Part shown: one piece after another, positions 45,115 to 55,515 of the stretch
Layout: every line of letters starts with the position of its first letter
Numbering within the stretch: position 1 is the first letter of the stretch
NCBI GenBank assembly: GCA_030549205.1
Contig: JAUKTV010000004.1
Coordinates: 2,666,001-2,730,000, forward strand
Origin: Apiosordaria backusii
Lineage: Eukaryota; Ascomycota; Sordariomycetes; Sordariales; Lasiosphaeriaceae
Reading direction: 5' to 3'
DNA length: 64,000 bases
The notes under the pieces: model-generated
What the model was told of the DNA's origin: nothing
The model's database searches: none
What the model saw: the letters and a program-made list of their open reading frames with translations, nothing else
Made by a program: the position numbers and the translations under genes

Positions 45115-47075
45115 ATGGTCCTCACCACATCCTCCGTCTTCCCTTCCTCCGCGGGCCATCAGTTCATGCCCTGGCCCTCCCGCCGCAGCGTAATCCACAG
45201 CACGAATGGGATCGTAGCCTGCAGCCAGCCCCTTGCAGCAAAATGCGGACTTGAAATCCTCAACAAGGGGGGTAACGCTGCGGTATGCAATATTCCCTTC
45301 ACTGCCAGTGCTTTTACCCAAGCCCCATATCTGACTAACTATTTAGGACGCAGCCGTAGCAGTAGCCGCGGGAATCAACATGACTGAGCCCTGTCAGACA
45401 GGCATCGGAGGGGACATGTTCTGCTTGTTCTATGACGCCAAGACGAAAAAGGTGTCTGCGCTGAATGGATCTGGGAGGGCAGGGGGGAAGTGTACTCTCG
45501 AGACGATAAAACAGAGCTTGGGGTTGGGGGGGAATAAGGGAGAGGAGGGGAAGATACCGATGCATAGTGTGCATGCTGTTACTGTTCCTGGAGCGGCGGC
45601 GGGGTGGGTTGATACTGTTGAGAGATTTGGGAGTGGGAAACTGACGCTGGAGGAGATTCTGGCCCCGGCGATCAAGATGGGGGAGGAGGGGTTTCCGGTT
45701 CATGAGCAGACTGCTACTATTGTGAGTTTTGCCCTTGGTCTGTGTGTTTCTGTTCAGGGGGTGGTACTGATTGGGGTTGATGTAGTGGGCGCAAGGGGAG
45801 CAGTCACTTCGAGATGCCTCTCCCAACTTCAGGGAGATGATGAAATCTGACCCAAACGCACCTGATGGAGTGAGGGCTCCCAAAGCAGGCGAAATCATCA
45901 AACTGCCCAACTTGGCGAGGACCTTCCGAACCCTCGCCCAAGAAGGCAAAAAGGGGTTTTATACTGGAAGAATAGCAGAGGAGATCATCAAAGTCACCTC
46001 CTCCCTTGGCGGCCACCTCACGCTTGAAGACCTGGAGCATCACCTTACCACTGGATCCGAGCCCGTCGAGCCTATCTCCCTCAAGTTCACCGGCCAAGGT
46101 GCCGGCAAGTTAGAAAACAAGGGAGTCGAAGTATGGGAACATCCCCCCAACGGCCAAGGCATCGTTGCCCTCATGGCCCTCGGAATTCTCCAGCAGCTCG
46201 AACTCGACGGGAAGATCCCAACCTGGACAGAAAAAGACCACAACACTGCCCCGTATCTCCACGCTATTATTGAAGCCCTTCGCATCGCCTTTGCCGACGC
46301 AAATTGGTACCTCGCCGACCCCAACGTCACCAACGTCCCAACCTCTGGTCTCCTCTCCCCGGAATACCTCTCTGAAAGATCCAAACTCTTTTCCCCCACC
46401 AAGTCCATCCCAGAGTACATCGCACATGGCTCGCCCGCCCTCCGCTCCTCCGACACCGTCTACTTCGCCGTGTCCGACAGCGAAGGAAACGCAATCTCCT
46501 TCATCAACTCCAACTACGGCGGTTTCGGCACCGGCATCATCCCCTCTGGCTGCGGGTTTACCCTCCAAAATCGAGGCGCGAATTTCTCCTTGTCTCCCCA
46601 ACACCCAAATGTCCTTGCTCCAAGGAAGCGCCCTTATCACACCATCATCCCCGGGCTTGTGACCAACATCTCCGACGGGTCGCTCCACAGTGTGTTTGGG
46701 GTCATGGGCGGGTTCATGCAGCCTCAGGGACATGTCCAGACTTTACTTGGGCAGATTGTGGGCGGACTGAATCCCCAGCAGGCGTTGGACGCGCCGAGGA
46801 TTTGCATTGGGGCGGGGATGCCCGAGAATGGAAAGGTGTATGACTTGAAGGTTTATGTTGAGGAGGGGATGCCGGAGGAGACGATAGATGGGCTGAGAAA
46901 GCTGGGGCATGAGGTTACTGTTGTGACGGCAACTCCCGGGGAGAAGTGGCAATCTCGGAGTCTGTTTGGGCGGGGGCAGATTATTCGGTGGACGGTGGAT
47001 GAGGTGGAAAAGGATAGGGGGGTTTGGTCCGCCGGGAGTGATATGAGGGGGGATGGGGGGGCTTTCCCTGCTTAG
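45115..47075 (+). CDS. Gamma-glutamyltransferase family protein (glutathione hydrolase-like)
   Basis: Exons 45115-45282, 45347-45721 and 45786-47075 encode 610 residues. This is an Ntn-hydrolase of the gamma-glutamyltranspeptidase family: GIVACSQPLAAKCGLEIL, DAAVAVAAGINMTEPCQTGIGGD, SVHAVTVPGAAAGWVD, and the autoprocessing site SSDTVYFAVSDSEGNAISF, where Thr405 would become the new N-terminal nucleophile. Family members cleave the gamma-glutamyl bond of glutathione and related amides. There is no signal peptide or membrane anchor at the N-terminus (MVLTTSSVFPSSAGHQFMPW), unlike the vacuolar/secreted Ecm38 type, so this may be a cytosolic branch with a different amide or oligopeptide substrate; that is inference. 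It converges with grx5 at only about 115 bases. Confidence 0.9.
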
Positions 47076-47191
47076 TTCTATTGATCATTTTTGTTGTTCA
47101 TGTTTGAGAGGGAGGTATATATTACAGTCTAGGGTAGTAGTCCGTCGTGGTATTCATACAATGTTTTTTTTCTTGTCGGTTATGATACAAG

Positions 47192-47809
47192 TTACTCCTT
47201 CTTGGCCTCCTCCTCCGCAGCCTCAGACTCGACAGCCAAGACCTTCTTCTCCTCCAGTAGCTTCGCTAGCTCGCCACTTTGATGCATAGAAACGATAATG
47301 TCGCACCCGCCGACGAACTCCTTGTCGATGTACAGCTGAGGAATGGTGGGCCAGTCGCTATACTCTTTAATGCCTATTATCCAGCCCAAATTTTGTCAGC
47401 AAATCTCTTTTTCCTGAGCCCATACCCAAATGTAAGAGGGAAAACATACCCTGCCTCAACTCGTTATCCTCCAGCACGTTAAACGCCGCAAACTTGGCCG
47501 GGTCGACCCCCTGCATGCCCAGCACCTGGATCGACGCCCTCGAGAAGCCGCACTGGGGCGTCTCGGGGGTGCCCTTCATGAAGAGGACCACTGGCGCAGA
47601 GGAGACGGCCTTGTCAATTGCTTGTCTTGTTTGATCGGAGAGGAAGCGGGCTTGTATCGAGGTGAGGAAGGAGGTGCGGGCTGCTACTGGGGCGGCAAAG
47701 GCCGGGCGGAGGAGTTGCTTTGGTTTTTTTGTCAGTTTCTACTCTGTAGTTATATAGGGGAGGGAAAAGGGGGAACATATACCCTCGAGAGAATCGTTCT
47801 TGAAAACAT
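47192..47809 (-). CDS. grx5: Mitochondrial monothiol glutaredoxin Grx5
   Basis: Exons 47809-47783, 47717-47450 and 47373-47192 encode 158 residues. The N-terminus MFSRTILSRQLLRPAF with many Arg and no acids looks like a mitochondrial presequence. The catalytic site is CGFS (65-68) within PETPQCGFSRASIQ; glutathione-binding WPTIPQLYI and GGCDI follow. Family knowledge: Grx5 carries [2Fe-2S] clusters in the matrix iron-sulphur assembly pathway, passing them from Isu1 to apoproteins. The C-terminal tail (LAVESEAAEEEAKKE) is acidic and variable. It is divergent from the short-chain dehydrogenase gene. Confidence 0.95.
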
Positions 47810-48214
47810 CTTGGCTGTGTCTAGTGGTGCTGCGGGGGCGATCTTGTTGGCTGCTGGGGAGTGATATGTGCTTGCGCCGGGACTTAGTCGTGGAGGGACA
47901 TATTTTGGATGGCGAGCCGACGGCAACCCATGATGTAAGCGGGCGGTTTCGGCTTCTGGGAGAAGTGGGATAAGGGTTAGGGTCTTGATCGGATGGGAGC
48001 ACCTCGATGGCTGGTGCTTTGCTGGGTGATTAGCTGGCTTGTGATTGGACGAGGGGGGAGTGAATTGAAGTTCACCATACCTGGTATGAAGGAATTCACC
48101 TTGATTTTTAGCTTCTTGCTATAGAAATTGCTTTTTTGGCAGGAAATTGAAAAAAAAAAAATTGGATTGAGTTTTGAGGAACATTCTCGATTGAAACTCA
48201 TCACAGACGACAAG
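47810..48214. promoter_or_regulatory. Divergent promoter region, grx5 / short-chain dehydrogenase
   Basis: About 400 bases between divergent start codons, so it holds both promoters. A run of ten or more A bases lies near 48150. No defined factor site is claimed. Confidence 0.5.
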
Positions 48215-49367
48215 ATGGCATTCGACATAGTTTCCTTGCTTCTGCGTATGCCACACGTGTAAGGCTTCTTCCTATATTTTGAAAGTATCATTCGAGGCAT
48301 AAGACTGACACATGAAAGGCCCCCCTCCTTCTTCACCCGCTTCATACTCCACCAATTTCTCCCACTTCCGGTCCCAGGCACAGATTACACCAAGAAGACT
48401 GTCATCGTGACCGGAGGCAACGGCGGAATTGGCCTCGAGGCGGTCCGTCACTTTGCCAAACTCGGCGCAAGAGTGATCATCGCTTGCCGCAACACCGAGA
48501 GTGGTCAGAATGCCAGGAATGACATTGAGCGTGCGAACTATCCTGGCCGAGTTGAAGTATGGCCTCTCGACCTCTGCTCCTTTGACAGCGTCAAGGCCTT
48601 CTGTGCCAAGGCCAATATGGTGCTGGACAGATTGGACGTCCTCTTGCTCAACGCAGGTGTGATGGTGAAGGATGTCCAGGCCAATGCTGAAGGGGGTGGT
48701 TATGAGACTACGATCCTAACCAATGTCATCTCGACGTTTTTGGTGGCGTTTCTGTTGATGCCCCTGCTGAAGCAGACCGCAGAGACACAGGCGGAGAAAA
48801 CTGTGGTGACAGTGGTAGCAAGTGAGGCTCACTTTTTGGTAAGATTTATATCTTTCTTATATGTAATATAACAATGACTAAACCACGATGTAGACATCAT
48901 TCAAGGAACGCTTTGAGCCCAACATCTTTGAGAGCTTCCGCAATGGCGAGTTTATTCAGTATGAGCGCTACAACACCAGCAAGTTACTTGACGTTTTGCT
49001 TGCTCGAGAGTTGGCCAACAGACTGGATGCCTCGTCTCCGTCTGGGAACAGCAAGGTCATTGTCAACAGCGTGAACCCAGGGCTGTGCAGATCAGGTTTG
49101 TTTAAAGAGATCCCGTTCTTCATCAGCCTCTTCGTCGGATTCCTCTCGCTCGTTTTCGCACGATCAGCAGAGCAAGGATCCAGAACACTGCTGGCTGCCG
49201 CGGCTGGGGGTCGGGAGACTCATGGCAAGTACATGGATGCTGCCAAGGTGGTTCAGCCCAGTTCATTTGTCTTGTCGGACGAGGGCAAGAGGGCCCAAAA
49301 AAGAGTCTGGGAAGAGTTGGTAGACATTTTGGAGGGGGTTGAGAAGGGTGTTACCGGGAATATCTGA
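48215..49367 (+). CDS. Short-chain dehydrogenase/reductase
   Basis: Exons 48215-48258, 48319-48838 and 48894-49367 encode 345 residues. A hydrophobic N-terminal segment (FDIVSLLLRMPHV) precedes the Rossmann fold with TGGNGGIG (46-53), the LLLNAGVM strand and the catalytic YNTSK (Tyr214, Lys218). A second hydrophobic stretch, FFISLFVGFLSLVFA, follows the active site. These features fit the retinol-dehydrogenase/WW-oxidoreductase-like classical SDRs that use NADP(H) on lipid or aromatic substrates, often at membranes. The specific substrate cannot be read from the sequence. Intron 1 uses GTAAGG and joins a split Val codon. Confidence 0.85.
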
Positions 49368-49722
49368 GCCCTTTGACTTCAAAAGTCAAAGGATAGACAC
49401 ATGCCCCTGCAGCGGTGGCACGTGTGGGTGGTAATAAAATGGGAAAGGGTTCCTGGTACCCGAGATAGTGGAGGTGCTTGGGGAAGCTACCCCGCAAATC
49501 CACCCCCGCGATTTACCCCAGAAACAGCCCTGCCAGTTTGGAGCCTCGGTATCGTTGAAGATGTGACAGGGGTGAGACTTGTTGGTTCTTTTATGTGTGG
49601 ATAAACCTAGACATGTTGGCGGACTTCCTTCTTTGTATCTATTTCTCTCAATTGTATATACACTAGAATCTTGTAATCAATCGTCTTTCCTGTCACCCCC
49701 TCAGACAACCCGCAGCTTCAGA
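49368..49722. other. Tandem intergenic region
   Basis: About 350 bases between the dehydrogenase stop and the CoA-transferase start. It holds a short palindrome CTTTGACTTCAAAAGTCAAAG at the very start of the 3' UTR (49372-49392), which could form a hairpin. Nothing else is seen. Confidence 0.5.
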
Positions 49723-50987
49723 ATGGTAGGCCTGCCCCCTCTCCAAGGAATCAAGGTGCTTGAATTCGCCGGCCTCGCACCAGGTATGTGTCTCCCTCTA
49801 CCCTATCTGCCCAGGCCAGTTGACTAACACTATTCTCAGGCCCCTTCGCCGGCCTCCTCCTCTCCGACTCTGGCGCCTCCGTCCTCCGCATTGATCGCCC
49901 AGCCTCCTCCCCCTCTTCGTTACCAACCCCCGACCTCCTAACCCGCCGCAAAAGGTCCATTGCCGTCGACCTCAAATCCCCCTCCGGCATTGACCTTGCC
50001 AAGTCCCTAGCAGCAAAAGCCGACATCCTCATCGACCCCTTTCGTCCTGGCGTCCTCGAGAAACTCGGCCTTGGTCCATCTGTTCTTTGTTCTTTAAACC
50101 CAAGGTTAATCTATGCTCGCCTAACTGGCTTCCGCCGCGATGGAAAATGGGCAAATATGGCAGGGCATGATATCAACTATTTGGCAGTCTCCGGCTCGTT
50201 ATCTCTATTAGGGAGGAAAGGCGCCTCCCCAACACCACCGATCAACATTCTGGGGGATTTTGCTGGTGGTGGAGCAACTCTCTTTCAGGGGATACTGTTA
50301 GCGCTGCTATCAAGAGAGAAAACAGGGAAGGGACAGGTTGTGGAAGCCAACATGGTCGATGGGGCGTCGTACCTGGCGACATTCCCGAGATTTGCGCTGC
50401 ACACCATGACTGGCTCGTCACCAAGAGGAGAGAACCTGCTGGATAGTGGATGCCCCTACTATGATTGTTACGAGACAAGGGACGGGAAGTGGATGGCTGT
50501 TGGTGCGTTAGAGCCGCAGTTTTTCAAGGATTTGATCAGGGGGTTGGGGTTGGAGGGGCAGGGTTGGGAGCAAAAGAGGTATGATAAGGATAATTGGGGG
50601 GAGTTTAGGGGGTTGTTGGAAAGGAAGTTTAAAGAGAAGACGAGGGAGGAGTGGGAGGGGGTTTTTCAGGGGACGGATGCTTGCTGTACACCTGTTCTGG
50701 AGTACGGTGAGATGGAACAGGACAAGGAGAAGAAGGAGGGGGATCAGAGGCCGATGGTTACGTTAAGGGAGACGCCCCTCTTGGGGGTGGTGGTGAAGGC
50801 GAAACAGGGGGATGCAGTCACACATGGGCAGGGCGAGGGGGTGAAAGGTGAGGGGTATAGAGGGATACCATTGGCGCCTGGTGATGGAGGAGAGGAGGCA
50901 CTTGGGGAGTGGTTAGGTTGGAAGAAGGGGAGGGAATTTGATGTTGCCGGCGGAGGGTTGGTAGTGAAGGATAAGGCTAAATTGTAG
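49723..50987 (+). CDS. Alpha-methylacyl-CoA racemase-like CoA-transferase family III protein
   Basis: Exons 49723-49783 and 49840-50987 encode 402 residues. The start LQGIKVLEFAGLAPGPFAG, the strand ASVLRIDRP and RRKRSIAVDLKS are typical of the CaiB/BaiF family III fold. MAGHDINYLAVSG carries the His, and NILGDFAGGG the Asp, that act as the racemase pair in alpha-methylacyl-CoA racemase. The reaction interconverts 2R and 2S methyl-branched acyl-CoAs so that they can enter beta-oxidation. The last three residues are AKL, a canonical PTS1, so a peroxisomal location is expected. It lies next to a short-chain dehydrogenase on the same strand, but no shared operon-like control is implied in a fungus. 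Confidence 0.9.
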
Positions 50988-51025
50988 GGTGTTGTATATA
51001 ATGGGATCTTCAGACACAAACCAAC

Positions 51026-51144
51026 ACATACGACCATACGCAGCTGAAAATACGGGATCCCGTCCGCTCTCCCCTAGTCAAACAGCTGACTGCCGGACTA
51101 GTACTCAGGTGGGTGACCACTGGGGAATCCCTGGTGTTGTATGT
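51026..51144 (+). rRNA. 5S: 5S ribosomal RNA gene (dispersed)
   Basis: The 119-nt unit begins ACATACGACC and ends GGTGTTGTATGT, which pair over nine bases as helix I (with one G-T pair). Within it GGGATCCCGTCCGCTCTCCC, GGACTAGTACT and GGTGGGTGACC, with GAATCCCTGG, match the conserved 5S core and the internal promoter box C. A TTTTT terminator for RNA polymerase III follows at once. Compared with the typical fungal sequence, helix II differs, but its two arms are both CAGCTG and still pair. A single copy between protein genes fits the dispersed 5S organisation known in Neurospora and relatives. Function is likely, though a diverged minor type or pseudogene is possible. Confidence 0.93.
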
Positions 51145-51518
51145 TTTTGCGACTTTTTGGGATACATTTTGGCTCCATCAACAAGCCTTGGCAAAGACAT
51201 CATCACTTTTTAAAGATTCCATTGTTAAGGATTAAAAAGCAATCAATGTCTATGATTGATCTGCCAAAAGAGAATTAATGAGTTCCTCAATGTGGGCCTC
51301 TGTGCCATGCTATTGAAAAAAGGGGAATGCGGTGTCTAGACTGTCGAGAAACAGCGCCAGAAGTGAAGAAAATAAAAATGCCAGTCCAGCCCCTTATTAC
51401 CCCTGAATCCCCAAATCTTCCACTCCCAAAAAAATGATTGCTGAGCAACAAAAACCCCATTATTCCCGTCCATTATCTCTGAATCGCCGAAATTTTCCAC
51501 CCTCAAGAGATTGATTGC
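51145..51518. other. Intergenic region after the 5S gene
   Basis: About 370 bases between the 5S terminator and the stop codon of the But2-like gene. It holds two related segments with CCCATTATT/CCCTTATTA and GATTGCTGAGCAA/GATTGCTTAGCAA, which may be an old small duplication. No gene is seen. Confidence 0.5.
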
Positions 51519-52019
51519 TTAGCAATCAAACTCCATAAACAACCCGTAGTTCCCATTCGTCATAAACATGACCTGCCCGTCGCCCGCAACCTCGAACCGA
51601 AACGTCATCTCCTCCCTGCAGCGAAAGCTATTGATGGTCAACTTGGCCGCCTCCTTGGTCTTCTGGTCAGGCACGGTAGACGGGAAGTGGATATTGCCGA
51701 TGCTGTTACCAGGAGCGGGGCCGTCGACATCAATGACGTTGATGGGCAAGGTAGGACCGCCTTGCTGAACAGAGGAGTCCAGGATCGAATAGCCGGCCGG
51801 GAAATCGGCGACGAGGGCGCAGGGGCCGCGGCGGACCGTCTTGAGGGGGACGCTGAAGGAGATGACCTGGGGCTGGTAGACGTTCAGGAGGGGGTGGTTG
51901 GTGACGTTGAGGAGGGTGGCATCGGCCTGGACGCGGCGGCAGGTGGAATGGGCGGTAGGAGCGGCAAGGGTGAGGCCGACGGCGGCGGAGAGGGTGATGA
52001 GGAGGGTTGAGAACTGCAT
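51519..52019 (-). CDS. Secreted protein with But2-like domain
   Basis: A single-exon gene of 166 residues. The start MQFSTLLITLSAAVGLTLAAP is a signal peptide with likely cleavage near LAAP. The mature protein has the pattern PQVISFSVPLKT, GPCALVADFPAGYSI, INVIDVDGPAPGNSIGNI and a C-terminal FRFEVAGDGQVMFM, ending FMEFDC. This arrangement matches the small extracellular beta-sandwich family labelled But2 C-terminal domain in fungi; the link to ubiquitin-like binding in the name is not relevant to secreted members. Cys residues at the start, middle and end could form disulphides. Function unknown; wall or extracellular role is inferred. Confidence 0.7.
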   Translation of the reverse strand: MQFSTLLITLSAAVGLTLAAPTAHSTCRRVQADATLLNVTNHPLLNVYQPQVISFSVPLKTVRRGPCALVADFPAGYSILDSSVQQGGPTLPINVIDVDGPAPGNSIGNIHFPSTVPDQKTKEAAKLTINSFRCREEMTFRFEVAGDGQVMFMTNGNYGLFMEFDC

Positions 52020-53276
52020 TTTGAAGGTTTGAAGAGAGTTTCTGTGTATAGATATGAGAGGTTGATGTGAGCCCTGGGAGCTGATATGGAGCTGATATGG
52101 AGCTGAAGTTGCGGGTGTAGTAGAGGCTGTAGAGATGTGTTGAGACTGTGGTGGTGGTGAACAGAAAGGGGACCTAACGAGGGGATGACTGGCACTTTAT
52201 ATACCCTTCTCCTCATGACCTACTTACTTGGCGCGATGTTGAGCTCATCCGAAAATTGAGCGGATGCACCGCCATCATCTTTTTTGGTCCTCGCCCCCGT
52301 GAACAGTCCACGTCCAGACTTGGGAGTAATCAAGGCAACAGCATAGTGTTGACGCTGCTCCTGCTAAAAGGGCGGCCGACAAGAGGTAAACGCATAGCCC
52401 ACCTGACACTGGTCGGCCGTACGGGTATTGCGTTCAAGAAACATTGTCGAGACAAAGATTGGGTCCCTAGCTTTTGTTTGCTGTTGAACCAGTGCGATGT
52501 CTCCGCAAGATCGGCTGTCTAGCTATAGGTTGTTCATCAAAATTCCTACCAGACAAATTAGCGATAGGGCTGAGATGTAAGCATCCTTCCCCGGAGCAGG
52601 AGCAGGCCATTTGGATGCCTCTTCCTAATTACGGGTACATATATTCGAGACACCAACTAGATTGCTCTCCCGGACTCACAGAACATGTCTCCCGGCCGAG
52701 TCTTCTTGTTCTCTTAATTACATTGGATGGCAGTGCCCGTTTTTGATTGCCCAAGCTCCCATGCCAACAGTACCTAATCCCACTGTGCTCTGAGCATCTC
52801 AAAGTGCCATCATCGCTAAACCCGCCAGTTTCGACCTCAGGTGGGATACATTGAAATCATTATCATGGACACACAATGGCCAGAGGAAGACAGTGAACAT
52901 ACCTAGGTAGTTTACAAACGGAGAAGAATGCCGCTACAAAGAGTCTGAATATTTCCATGTGGGATACGACCATTTCTGGAGCAAGCCAGCTAAACCGATG
53001 TTTGCGCATGGAAGGTGGGATTTCCTACTGTTCACAGCCTTGCATCTTGGAGCAAGTTACCCAAGTTGCTTCGCCCTGCGACTGCCAACCTTATGCATGC
53101 AGCCGTGCTGAGCCTCTATGAAGCGCTCCGGATTGTTGCAAGCGATAATCAAGTTGGGTCTTCGGGTTAATTTGTTCAATTTAGAATTGCGCTGGGATGT
53201 TGATTTGAAGTTAGGGGTTGTAAGAGGGGCTCTCTGGTATAGTAACTTTCAGCCAACAAAATCTATCAAATCAGAT
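52020..53276. other. Intergenic region upstream of the But2-like gene and tRNA
   Basis: About 1.25 kb. Besides the leader (with a duplicated GAGCTGATATG near 52080-52100) and the TATA box of the But2-like gene, I recognise nothing; open frames are short and without family signal. Confidence 0.45.
52196..52203 (-). promoter_or_regulatory. TATA box of the But2-like gene
   Basis: On the minus strand the sequence reads TATATAAA about 180 bases upstream of the ATG, a good match to a TATA box and in line with an inducible secreted-protein gene. Confidence 0.55.
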
Positions 53277-53395
53277 GGCTCGATGGCCGAGCGGTCTAAG
53301 GCGCTAGACTCAAGATATCACAATATCTTCCTATCAGTAATGACAGGTGCATTCTAGTCTCGAAAGAGGCGCGCGTTCGAATCGCGCTCGAGTCA
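53277..53395 (+). tRNA. tRNA-Leu (CAA) with intron
   Basis: The acceptor stem GGCTCGA pairs with TCGAGTC, followed by discriminator A. The A box GGCCGAGCGGTCTAAGGC and the B box GTTCGAATC are intact, and the long variable arm (TCTCGAAAGAGG) is that of a class II tRNA. The anticodon stem CTAGA/TCTAG encloses anticodon CAA at 53311-53313. An intron of about 37 nt (53315-53351) follows base 37, the standard site. In the precursor AAGATAT (anticodon end plus intron) can pair with ATATCTT, giving the usual anticodon-intron helix needed by the splicing endonuclease. A TTTT terminator follows at about 53402. Confidence 0.96.
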
Positions 53396-53906
53396 CTATA
53401 TGTTTTGCCGTGACAGTCAAACCGTCACCTTTCCTTATTTTTGAGAGCCATAAATCTAAGAAGAAAGCCTGTTTTTTGTATCAAGGTAGCCGTTACTCTT
53501 TCTGCTTGAATCACTTTCAAGACTTCGAACATATCGAAAAACACCATCAGCAAACGGGCAGCGTAATCCGGAGGCAGAAACTTGCGACGTGACAGTCGAT
53601 CCGGACTGTTTGGGCGGGCCAATGACAACTACGACAACTTGCTCCACTTGCCAACATTGTGTCTTGCACATGTCCCGGAAACGGGATGGGAATTCAGGGC
53701 GTCATGACTTTGGCTTGATTTCCCCAAAGTTCCTTGCGAATCTATACGACGTGGCTTTTAATTGAAACCTTAATCGTGAACCTCTACGGCCCCGACTGTT
53801 TACTTTTCCGTTATCTTCCACCAATTGATATCTTAACAGTTGTATCCTCATTATTACCTACTTAGCCAGCATTGACTTACACAGCTCACACTGCCAAGCC
53901 ATCAAT
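53396..53906. other. Intergenic region between tRNA-Leu and methyltransferase
   Basis: About 510 bases with only short frames. It should contain the promoter and leader of the methyltransferase gene; nothing else is recognised. Confidence 0.5.
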
Positions 53907-55096
53907 ATGAGTGCCGCCCTGGACACCGAGAAGCCAACCGCCGTCGCCGGTGAGGATAAAACAACTGAGCAAGAAACAACACCTCTCAGCAAGCAATATG
54001 ACACCCCCCTCGGACTTGCCCACACGACGATGCAGGAGCTCAAAGACCGCATCAAGCTGCACTATGATCTAGCGAGTGACTACTATTTGAACCTCTGGTA
54101 CATATCCGCTACTTGTCTCCATCTTTGGAAACGAGCAACACTCCCAAATCCATGACAACGACACCAACACTAACAACTATTTAGGGGCGAGCACATCCAC
54201 CACGGCTACTGGCCCCCCTCCTCTCCGGACATCTCCAAAGAAGAAGCCCAAATCAACCTCATCCGCCTCCTCCTTGAAACCAACCAGATCAACCAAACCC
54301 CTTCCTCCTCTCCCTCTTCAGAACCCCTCAAAATCCTCGACGTAGGCTGCGGAATAGGCGGCACCTCCCGCTTCCTCGCCCGCGAGCTCGGCGCCCACGT
54401 AACGGGCATCACCATCTCGAGCAAACAAGTCCAAACCGCCAAAAAGCTCTCTTCTTCTTCTCCCTCGACCTCCCAATACCAAGATGGGGAGTACATCGCC
54501 CTCGGCCCCAACTCCGGCCAGGTCCGCTTCATCGAGCTCGACGCCGAAACCCTAGGCAGTTACTTCACCGGCCCCGACGACAAATTCGACATTGTCTGGA
54601 TATCCGAAGCGCTCTCCCACTTCCCCAAAAAGGATCTTTTCTTCAAGAATGCGTTTAATGTTCTCAAGCCAGGGGGGAAACTGGTCTTGGCGGATTGGTT
54701 CAAGGATGAGGGATTGAGTGAACAGCAGTTTGAAGCGGATATCAAGCCCATCGAGGATGGGATGTTGCTTCCGCCCATGTGCACGGTGAGCGGGTATGTG
54801 AAGTATGCCCAGGAGGCTGGGCTGGAGGTTGTGGGGGGCCGGAGGATATAAGTCAGGAGGTGAAGAAGACTTGGTAGGTTTTCCAGTGGTTTGTTAGTCT
54901 GTTGGGAAAAGAGAGGTTGCTAACGGAAATGTGTAGGGATATCTCTTGGTCTTTGATTCAGAACCCGTCCCTGTGGGCGTTTGCTTTTAGCCAGGGAAGG
55001 GATGGGATTGCGTTTTTGCAGGCTTTCCGGGCCATGAGAAGGGGGTATGCGAACGGAAGCTTCCGGTACGCTGTTATGGGGTTTGTGAAGCCATGA
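53907..55096 (+). pseudogene. SAM-dependent methyltransferase (tocopherol/sterol methyltransferase-like), frameshifted
   Basis: Apparent exons 53907-54097, 54185-54873 and 54937-55096. LKDRIKLHYDLASDYYLNLWGEH and HHGYWPP lead into motif I ILDVGCGIGGTSRFLAREL, then ITISSKQVQTA, DIVWISEALSHFP and VLKPGGKLVLADWF. This is the class I methyltransferase group containing gamma-tocopherol and related small-molecule methyltransferases. Near 54831-54840 the frame breaks: after EAGLEVV it runs into a stop (AGGATATAA), while the neighbouring frame continues EDISQEVKKTW and joins by a good intron to DISWSLIQNPSLWAF. One missing base in the G6 run at 54833-54838 would explain it. Either a recent inactivating mutation or a sequencing error; otherwise the coding quality is high. 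Confidence 0.75.
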
Positions 55097-55515
55097 TAGA
55101 TTCCTGCTTTGGTTTGTTTTGAGAAACTGTTGTACAATTGTGCCCCTACTTTGAATCCTTAGCTAGAATTGGTATCAGACAGGAAAAAGGTATACAGGAA
55201 AGACGCATAATTATTAATGACCATGAAATGGTTTTTCATTGAGTTTTTTGTTCCGCCGCCGTCGCCGCCCGCCAAAACACCTGAAGAAATATGTATGTAT
55301 GGATATCTTTGCGCCCTGACCCTACCCATTCGCTCTGTCCCCAGTCATGATTGATAAAATGACTGTCCCCGCCATGAATGCATCGCGTCTTGATTACGTA
55401 TCGTTGCACCGGACTCGACCCCGATTCCCATTGATTCGGTTTATTGGTATTTCGTCTGTGTCGTTCGTGTCCTTCCCCTTCCCTCACTGGTCAACTCCAT
55501 TTCAGAAAAATGCAT
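55097..55515. other. Convergent 3' intergenic region
   Basis: About 420 bases between the converging methyltransferase and sec61 gamma stops. No feature beyond probable 3' UTRs. Confidence 0.55.

Noticed and set aside
44205..51000. Secondary-metabolite or redox gene cluster (gamma-glutamyltransferase, glutaredoxin, dehydrogenase, racemase)
   Set aside because: No backbone synthase, transporter or regulator; Grx5 is a conserved housekeeping gene and the others belong to primary metabolism.
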